This document shows positions 36,291-41,648 of a stretch of 41,648 bases of DNA, one piece after another (within the stretch, counting starts at the first letter, position 1; the number at the start of each line of letters is the position of its first letter). Below the pieces are notes generated by a model. The model had not been told where the DNA came from. It made no database searches and saw only the letters and a list, made by a program, of their open reading frames with translations. This DNA is from an uncultured Lentisphaeria bacterium (GTDB lineage: Bacteria > Verrucomicrobiota > Lentisphaeria > Victivallales > UBA1829), in the NCBI GenBank assembly GCA_949287225.1, contig CASEFP010000232.1, forward strand, positions 1 to 41,648. The letters are read 5' to 3'. The translations under genes and the position numbers were made by a program.

Positions 36291-37259
36291 ATGACACTTT
36301 TTATTGTCAGTATCGCCGTTGCATTAGGCGTTTCGTTTTTATGTTCGATTATGGAAGCCGCTCTTCTGAGCATCACCCCAAGCAAGATCGCCCTGATCTC
36401 GGAGCGACATCCGAAGATCGGGAAAATCTGCCGCGATTTCAAGAAAGACATTGAAAAACCCATTGCCGTGATTCTGATCCTGAACACGGCGGCGCATACG
36501 TTCGGCGCGTCGATCGCGGGCGCCGAGTTTGACGAACTGTTCGGCAACCGTTACATCTGGCTGTTTTCCCTTGCGTTTACAGTCATGATGGTGCAGTATA
36601 CCGAGATCCTGCCCAAGACCCTCGGCGTGCGTTTCAATTCGCTTGTGATTGCCTGCACGGCGAAAACTCTGCAATACCTTGTCTGGCTGATGACGCCGCT
36701 GATTGCGCTTGTGCATCTGGTCAACCGTCCCTTCGACCCGCAGCGGAAGAGCGGGAAGGACGACAAGATCAATCTCGGCGAGATCACCGCGCTTGCCGCG
36801 ATGGCGCGCGAGGCGGAGCAGATCACAATGACTCAGGAACAGATCATCCGCAATACGCCGATGCTCGGGAAGCGGACGATCGAGGAACTGATGCTTCCGC
36901 TGGAAAAGGTCTGCATGATTCCGGAAAATGCGTCGAGACAGGAGATTCTTGACCGGATGCGGAATGATCGGCACTCCCGCTATCCCGTCATCGCGGAGGA
37001 CGGCACGGTCACGGGCTGTCTCTACGCGAAGGATCTTCTGTTCCATCAGAAGGAGGACTGGAAGGATCTGATGCGCCCGGTGAAATTCATCGACACGAAC
37101 CTCTCTCAGCTCGAACTGATCGAGAACGTCGTGAAACTGGATTCCAAACTGCTGATGGTCCGCGACCGGAAGAGGAAAATCATCGGCATGCTGACGGTGA
37201 ACGACGCACTGCTTGAACTCGTCGGGCAGGAGTTCCCCGAGGCCGCCTCCGCGGCGTAA
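36291..37259 (+). CDS. CNNM (DUF21) transmembrane protein with CBS pair
   Basis: The 322-residue protein has the DUF21/CNNM membrane domain (1 to about 165). Its first helix holds FLCSIMEAALLSITPSKI, the Ser-x-x-Glu-Ala pattern that binds the ion in this family, and YTEILPKTLGVRF (about 103-115) is the second signature. Two CBS domains follow (about 195-315, IEELMLPLEKVCMIP, RHSRYPVI, GCLYAKDLL), which sense adenine nucleotides. The C-terminal CorC/HlyC domain seen in longer members is missing. Relatives (CorC, MpfA, YhdP) export magnesium or affect divalent-ion balance and are often misnamed hemolysins. AAGGAG is present upstream but 13 bases from the ATG, rather far. Confidence 0.9.
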   Translation: MTLFIVSIAVALGVSFLCSIMEAALLSITPSKIALISERHPKIGKICRDFKKDIEKPIAVILILNTAAHTFGASIAGAEFDELFGNRYIWLFSLAFTVMMVQYTEILPKTLGVRFNSLVIACTAKTLQYLVWLMTPLIALVHLVNRPFDPQRKSGKDDKINLGEITALAAMAREAEQITMTQEQIIRNTPMLGKRTIEELMLPLEKVCMIPENASRQEILDRMRNDRHSRYPVIAEDGTVTGCLYAKDLLFHQKEDWKDLMRPVKFIDTNLSQLELIENVVKLDSKLLMVRDRKRKIIGMLTVNDALLELVGQEFPEAASAA

Positions 37260-37261
37260 TC

Positions 37262-38716
37262 CTAATGCTTCGCGGCGGCCATGCGCTCCGCCGCGAAGCT
37301 GAAAAGATAACAGAAGGCGACAGTGACAATCAGATTCGCCACGGCATAGTATTGCAGGGCAAGCGTTTTGACACAGAAGGAGACTCCGAGGCTTGCGGCA
37401 AGTCCGCAGAGTCCGCCGGCGAACATCCCGAACGCGTTGACCCGTTTCGAGAACATCGCCAGCGCCACCAGCGTCAGAAGCGGGCCGCCGAGTCCGTTCA
37501 CGAATTTGTTGACGATCATGAAGAGGGTGTTCGTCCGTCCGATCAGCGGTACGGCGATCAGCGCGAGAAGCGTGACCGCGCTTCCGATGGCGGCGGTCAG
37601 CAGGTGTCCCGGCAGACGGAAGCGGAAGAGGCGGTTGTGGAAATCCGTCAGATACGCGGCAGTGCAGCTGTTGACGCCTGAATCAATGCTCGACATCGTG
37701 GCGGCCAGCAGTGCGGCGGCGATCACTCCCGTTACGCCGGAAGGAAAGCTGCGGATCAGTGCGGCGATTTCGCGCAGAGACGCGCCCCTGGCTGTCATGC
37801 CGGGAACGTCCGCCGCACCGCTTCGGAGTGCGTGGACATAAACCGCCAGCCCGAAAAGAGCCAGAAGCGAAAGCGAGAGAACCGAGACAAACGCGTTCAG
37901 CCAGAGTCCGCGCTGCGCCGCGCGGAGATCTTTCGCCGTGAAATAACGCTGGACGACCATCTGATCCGCGCCGTAGCGGGCGAGAAAGGCGACCGTGACG
38001 CCGATCAGACCGCTCCACAGCGTCATGCGGATTGTCGGATCGAAGGAGAGATACTCCGGATCGAACGGGAGAAAGGGCTTGAGCCTTCCGCCTTCCAGCG
38101 CGATATGGAATGCGTCCGCATCCCCGCGCAGTGCGAACGCCAGCCCGAGCACGATTCCGCCGAAGAGGACAAAGAACTGGAGCACATCGGTCCACATGAC
38201 CGCGCGCATGCCGCCGACGGTGGTGTAGACGGTCGCGACGATGCCTCCCGTCAGAATGACCATCGGGAGCGAAACGCCTGTCAGACGGCTCATGATCTGC
38301 GCGGAAGCATAAAGCGCAGTTGCCATCCAGAAGAAGCGCCATGCCAGAAAAAGCCCGCTTGCGAGCGCCCGCACCTTGTAGTCGAAGCGTTCTTCCAGGA
38401 ATTCATAGAGACAGACCAGCTTTTTCCCGTAAAAAAACGGCATCCAGACCTTTGTGATGATCCATGCGGCGAGGAAGAAGACCGGAAACGAGGCGAGCAC
38501 ATAGAGTCCGCAGTCGAATACTTCGCCGGGCAGTGCAAGGTAATTGATTGCGCTGAAGGTGGTCACCATGACCGAAAGTCCGATCGGGAACCATCCCATG
38601 CGCCGTCCCGCGAGAAAATATTCCGCCGGACTCTCCGATCGCGTTCTGAACTGCCAGCCGATCAGAAGCAGAAGCGCCAGGTATCCTGCAACCACAGTGT
38701 AATCAAGGAGTTTCAT
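37262..38716 (-). CDS. sodium:solute symporter (SSS family)
   Basis: The 484-residue membrane protein has about 13 helices. The N-terminal SPAEYFLAGRRMGWFPIGLS (about 28-47) is the SSS signature, then TFSAINYLALPGEVF, and VYTTVGGMRAVMWTDVLQF (about 164-182), the conserved region near the sodium site. The family couples uptake of sugars, sialic acid, vitamins, amino acids or anions to sodium entry; the substrate is not shown by the sequence. AAGG lies just before the ATG and a likely promoter is found upstream. It converges on the CNNM gene with a gap of two bases and no terminator between them. Confidence 0.93.
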   Translation of the reverse strand: MKLLDYTVVAGYLALLLLIGWQFRTRSESPAEYFLAGRRMGWFPIGLSVMVTTFSAINYLALPGEVFDCGLYVLASFPVFFLAAWIITKVWMPFFYGKKLVCLYEFLEERFDYKVRALASGLFLAWRFFWMATALYASAQIMSRLTGVSLPMVILTGGIVATVYTTVGGMRAVMWTDVLQFFVLFGGIVLGLAFALRGDADAFHIALEGGRLKPFLPFDPEYLSFDPTIRMTLWSGLIGVTVAFLARYGADQMVVQRYFTAKDLRAAQRGLWLNAFVSVLSLSLLALFGLAVYVHALRSGAADVPGMTARGASLREIAALIRSFPSGVTGVIAAALLAATMSSIDSGVNSCTAAYLTDFHNRLFRFRLPGHLLTAAIGSAVTLLALIAVPLIGRTNTLFMIVNKFVNGLGGPLLTLVALAMFSKRVNAFGMFAGGLCGLAASLGVSFCVKTLALQYYAVANLIVTVAFCYLFSFAAERMAAAKH

Positions 38717-38740
38717 GTTACCTTGTTTTTCTCATATCTG

Positions 38741-38768
38741 TTTATAATTTTAAAAAATGGACAATCAA
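38741..38768 (-). promoter_or_regulatory. candidate promoter of the symporter gene
   Basis: On the minus strand TTGATT (38768-38763), 16 bases and TATAAA (38746-38741), with a leader of about 17-20 bases to the ATG at 38716. This lies in AT-rich DNA, which raises the chance of a false match. Confidence 0.4.
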
Positions 38769-38813
38769 CATCCTTCTTTGTCGGATCCCGCAGATTTTTT
38801 CCATCTTATTTTT

Positions 38814-39836
38814 TCATTTCAGTTGATCCAGTTCTTTAGGCCAGGCGATTAATGTTAATTCGGTGACGAGAGAGAGATTCCTTATCATAAACTGGTAATC
38901 AAGTTGCCATTCATACAATGTTTTATAGATTTTCAACAATTCATCTCTGTTGTGATAAATGCTTAAATTCAGGACCGGTCGATTCTTGCGTATGGTCTTT
39001 TCCGAACCCAGAAGCATGTCAAGGCCCATGCCTTCCACATCCGCTTTGATTAGCCTGATATTGCTGATCTTCCTGTCAGAACAAAATTTGTCAAGAGTTG
39101 TTATTTCAACTTTGGTTTTGCCGTTTTCCGTTTGTATTATAGTATTTCCCCCGCCTTGTTTCTCCGTATAATAGATGGATGTACATTCTTTCCCCAGGGC
39201 GAATGCGCTTAATTCATATTGCGATTCATTTATATGATTCCTCTGCATTACAGATTTATAAATTTCTCTGTTTGGCGCAGACGGTTCGAATGATATGACC
39301 TTAGACGGATTATAGTGTTTTAGAAATATAAGTGCGGAATCTCCGAAACAGCCGCCGACATCCAGAAAAAAACCTTCCTTTATATAGTTTTTAACAGAAC
39401 TTGAACAAAAAATCAGTCCATGATGACAGACCAGTGATTCTGGTCCGGCTGGCAAAAGACTTGGGGTAAATTTATATTCTTTCAATATCTTCCAATTTTT
39501 TTTCTGGACATTTTTCCAGTTCATAATGTCTTCTTTTCCATATAACCGAGGATAATTGAAAAAGAAACAACCATAGTTTTCTCGAGTAATAAAAAAATCT
39601 CTCTGGTATCTAACATATCTCAGAATTTCTGCGAGAGATTCGGGATCAATCTTGGGAAATCCCGCGATAACTTCTTCATCAGATGTATTATAAAAAATAT
39701 AATGAAAATCTGAGGAAAATAAAATATCGGTATGCCAGTCATGGCAAAGAATATTTGCAATCATGATCAGTTTTTCGGCATATTTCTTCCCGAGAAGACA
39801 TCTTGCAATCTTGCTGAGTCGATTGGTCCAGGACAT
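38814..39836 (-). CDS. FkbM family methyltransferase, probably acquired
   Basis: The 340-residue protein has the SAM-binding motif FFLDVGGCFGDSALIFLKHY (about 155-175) and FEPSAPN (about 182-188), diagnostic for FkbM-type enzymes, then IRLIKADVEGMGLDMLLG in the C-terminal half. FkbM proteins methylate sugar or polyketide hydroxyls and are often found in surface-glycan loci. The ATG at 39836 is chosen because GGGAG lies eight bases upstream; an ATG at 39872 would add 12 residues with a run of nine A. DNA here is strongly AT-rich (28 percent GC in 39661-39720) and codon use favours A/T ends, unlike all neighbours, so horizontal transfer is likely. About 160 N-terminal residues precede the methyltransferase core and are not recognised. 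Confidence 0.85.
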   Translation of the reverse strand: MSWTNRLSKIARCLLGKKYAEKLIMIANILCHDWHTDILFSSDFHYIFYNTSDEEVIAGFPKIDPESLAEILRYVRYQRDFFITRENYGCFFFNYPRLYGKEDIMNWKNVQKKNWKILKEYKFTPSLLPAGPESLVCHHGLIFCSSSVKNYIKEGFFLDVGGCFGDSALIFLKHYNPSKVISFEPSAPNREIYKSVMQRNHINESQYELSAFALGKECTSIYYTEKQGGGNTIIQTENGKTKVEITTLDKFCSDRKISNIRLIKADVEGMGLDMLLGSEKTIRKNRPVLNLSIYHNRDELLKIYKTLYEWQLDYQFMIRNLSLVTELTLIAWPKELDQLK

Positions 39837-39968
39837 AAGGAAAACTCCCATCTTTTTATTTTTTTTTAACATCCATGGATGGATTGAAGGCAGCGAAATA
39901 AGAATTTTTTTTGATTTCAGAAAAAATCAATTCCTCCTTTGCGTGTTGTTTCCGTATTTCTTTTGCTA

Positions 39969-40643
39969 TTATTGGTTTCTTTTGATATGGCATTCTGCGT
40001 TCATGCGGCGGAAAAACTCGTGCATGAATGCGGCGCGATCGGAAGCGAGACGCCGTCCCGTCCCCGTCAGCATCCGCTCCGGAACGGAACGCAGCTTCAC
40101 CAGATATTCCCGGTAGGCGGAATCCTCTTCGCTGTAGGCGGGAGCACCGAGCGCGGCCTCTGCCGTATTGTGAAGTTTTGCGCCGATGCGGCCGGCAAAA
40201 TGGAAGGCGCGACCGACGCCGACCGCTCCGATGGAATCCAGTTTGTCCGCGTCATAGACAATCTTCTCGACAAGCGTCTGCGGGGCATTCTCGCCGCGGT
40301 AACGGTGGCGCGCCACAGCACGACCGACCGTCTCAATTAAGGTCTCATCCTGACAGCCGAGACACCTGAGCAGGGCAGGTGCCTTGCGTCCGCCCTCTTT
40401 CGCATGGCAGACTTTTCCCCCCGATTCCAGCTCCTCCGGACGTGCAATGTCGTGCAGGAGCGCCGCAAGTCGAACCGCAAATGCCTCGAAGTCCGTATGC
40501 GCTTCGCCGGCAAGAATCTCCTCGGCATTATGCAGAACACGCAGTGTGTGTGCAAAATCATGGCATCCCGGTGCATTGCCGAGAATCCGCTCCGTTTCGG
40601 CAGATACCGCTGCAAAAAACTGTTTTTCTTCAGATGTCGTCAT
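39969..40643 (-). CDS. HD-domain phosphohydrolase
   Basis: The 224-residue protein has the HD superfamily metal ligands: CHDFAHTLRV (28-36) with the first His, LLHDIAR (63-69) with the His-Asp pair, and VYDADKLDSIG (about 141-151) with the last Asp. Such small proteins, like YedJ-type hydrolases, cleave phosphate esters of nucleotides; the substrate is unknown. The start at 40643 is used because longer frames begin inside the glgC terminator (40687-40723). No clear Shine-Dalgarno site precedes it. It is GC-rich like the rest of the genome, so the AT-rich island starts only after its stop codon. Confidence 0.87.
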   Translation of the reverse strand: MTTSEEKQFFAAVSAETERILGNAPGCHDFAHTLRVLHNAEEILAGEAHTDFEAFAVRLAALLHDIARPEELESGGKVCHAKEGGRKAPALLRCLGCQDETLIETVGRAVARHRYRGENAPQTLVEKIVYDADKLDSIGAVGVGRAFHFAGRIGAKLHNTAEAALGAPAYSEEDSAYREYLVKLRSVPERMLTGTGRRLASDRAAFMHEFFRRMNAECHIKRNQ

Positions 40644-40686
40644 TGGAGAAATAGTTCGGATTATGAAATGGACGCCCATGGACAAG

Positions 40687-40723
40687 AAAAAGGCGGGAGG
40701 CTTCCGCAACAACCCGCCTTTTT
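40687..40723 (-). terminator. bidirectional intrinsic terminator after glgC
   Basis: AAAAAGGCGGG (40687-40697) and CCCGCCTTTTT (40713-40723) form a stem of six G-C pairs with A/T ends and a T-run on either strand. It lies 20 bases after the glgC stop codon and upstream of the HD gene, on the same strand, so that gene needs its own promoter or read-through. Confidence 0.88.
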
Positions 40724-40742
40724 CCGAAAGGGCGTTTCCGTC

Positions 40743-41648
40743 TCAGAGCTGATGGGTCTCCAGACTCTTCGGAAGTTCCAGCATCTGATAATGCCGGTCT
40801 TTCGGAATGACGGTCAGCCATGCGTCCGGTCCGTATTCAGGACCGAGATCGACCACCATGTAACGCTTTGCATCCTCCTCGCGGTCGTAACCGATGATTG
40901 TTCCGCGCGGAATGACATTGTGCTTGTCGATGATGCAGTTGCGGATACGGCAGTGTTCGCCGATGTCCACGTCGTTGAGCAGGATCGAATTATGCACCGT
41001 GGCGTAGCTGTGGACAAACACCGAGTTGAAGAGAATCGAACTCGTCACCGTGCTTCCGGAAACGATGCATCCGTCACAGACGATGGAGTTGATTGCCTTG
41101 CCGATGCGCGGCAGACCATGGACGTCCACCTCTTCGTTATGAACGAATTTTGCGGGCGGGAGACTGAAATGGTAGTTGTAAATCGGCCATTTCGGGTTGT
41201 AGAGATCAAGCTGCGGATTGGTCGAGCGCAGATCCATGTTCGCTTCGAAATAGGATTTCAGCGTTCCGACGTCGCGCCAGTAGGGTTTCTCCTGCACGGA
41301 CTGTCCCGGAATCTTGTTCGAGTAGAAGTTGTAGGCGAAGAGCCGTCCGGTCGGAACAAGCGACGGAATGATGTCCTTGCCGAAGTCATGCGAGCTGTCC
41401 GGGCGCGCGTGGTCTTCATGAAGCAGATGCAGAATGTCGCCTGCGCCGAAAATGTAGTTGCCCATCGAGGCGAGCGCCATGTTCTTGTCGTTCGGCAGCG
41501 GCGCGGGATTCTCGGGTTTCTCCTGGAATCCGACGATGCGCCACTCCTCGTCGACCTGAATCACGCCGAACTGTTTCGCGTCTTCGATCGGAACCGGAAT
41601 GGCTGCGACTGTCGCGATGGAATTCTTGTTCACATGGAAGTCGACCAT
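40743..41648 (-). CDS. glgC: glucose-1-phosphate adenylyltransferase, C-terminal part (cut by the window)
   Basis: 301 residues of the C-terminal portion are present; the N-terminal ATP-binding loop (about 120 residues) lies beyond the right edge, and the methionine at the edge is internal. Visible: FGVIQVDEEWRIVGFQEKPENP with the sugar-phosphate lysine, SMGNYIF, SHDFGKDIIP and YWRDVGTLKSYFEANMDL, all GlgC marks. A left-handed beta-helix follows (repeats around SIVCDGCIVSGSTVTSSILF) that carries allosteric and oligomer contacts. It makes ADP-glucose, the committed step of glycogen synthesis, normally under control of glycolytic intermediates. A strong terminator follows. Confidence 0.96.
   Translation of the reverse strand: MVDFHVNKNSIATVAAIPVPIEDAKQFGVIQVDEEWRIVGFQEKPENPAPLPNDKNMALASMGNYIFGAGDILHLLHEDHARPDSSHDFGKDIIPSLVPTGRLFAYNFYSNKIPGQSVQEKPYWRDVGTLKSYFEANMDLRSTNPQLDLYNPKWPIYNYHFSLPPAKFVHNEEVDVHGLPRIGKAINSIVCDGCIVSGSTVTSSILFNSVFVHSYATVHNSILLNDVDIGEHCRIRNCIIDKHNVIPRGTIIGYDREEDAKRYMVVDLGPEYGPDAWLTVIPKDRHYQMLELPKSLETHQL

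Overview
The window looks like chromosomal DNA of a GC-rich, Gram-negative-type heterotroph of the PVC superphylum, most likely a Lentisphaeria/Victivallis-like gut bacterium. The reasons are the mix of lipoproteins, a GH78 rhamnosidase, a DUF3089 hydrolase and ThyX, plus a long operon of SPFH (HflK/HflC-like) proteins, a P-type ATPase and an ABC exporter. I connect such operons with planctomycetes and their relatives. This assignment rests on gene content remembered, not on a database search. Almost all of the window is dense protein coding. I found no rRNA, tRNA, CRISPR array, insertion sequence or integrase.

Layout. 183-1827 (-): a DUF3089 lipoprotein hydrolase and an SGNH hydrolase. 1927-5366 (+): a hypoxanthine/uracil-type DNA glycosylase, then rpsO-pnp, with a terminator, a promoter and a long hairpin leader between the two. 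5397-9137: an alpha-L-rhamnosidase and a divergent AraC regulator that share a short control region. 9125-12613 (-): an operon of an FHA-pseudokinase protein, thyX and an M32 carboxypeptidase, closed by a terminator that lies inside the 3' end of the araC-type gene. 12843-15871 (+): a MATE transporter, rpmA and obgE.

16042-21541 (+): a promoter followed by rfbB-rfbA-rfbC-rfbD (dTDP-L-rhamnose synthesis), a mannose-1-phosphate guanylyltransferase and a 5'-nucleotidase, tightly packed or overlapping. This is a nucleotide-sugar supply operon for surface glycans. 21640-24980 (+): a PstS-like periplasmic protein overlapping bioD, then alr and a small lipoprotein.

25348-35854 (+): the most interesting region. 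Seven genes run with gaps of at most 30 bases: a seven-TM HflK-like protein, HflC, a third SPFH protein, a P1B-type metal ATPase with a His/Cys-rich N-terminus and an unusual last-helix motif, an ABC ATPase with a long charged tail, an ABC-2 permease with a large extracytoplasmic loop, and a membrane-anchored repeat protein. No ftsH is present. The set reads as one membrane machine whose purpose is not known to me. It is preceded by a 367-base AT-rich leader with several inverted repeats.

35920-41648: a small unknown membrane ORF, a CNNM/CBS protein, a sodium:solute symporter (-), an AT-rich and probably acquired FkbM methyltransferase (-), an HD-domain hydrolase (-), and the C-terminal part of glgC (-), which runs off the right edge and ends at a bidirectional terminator.
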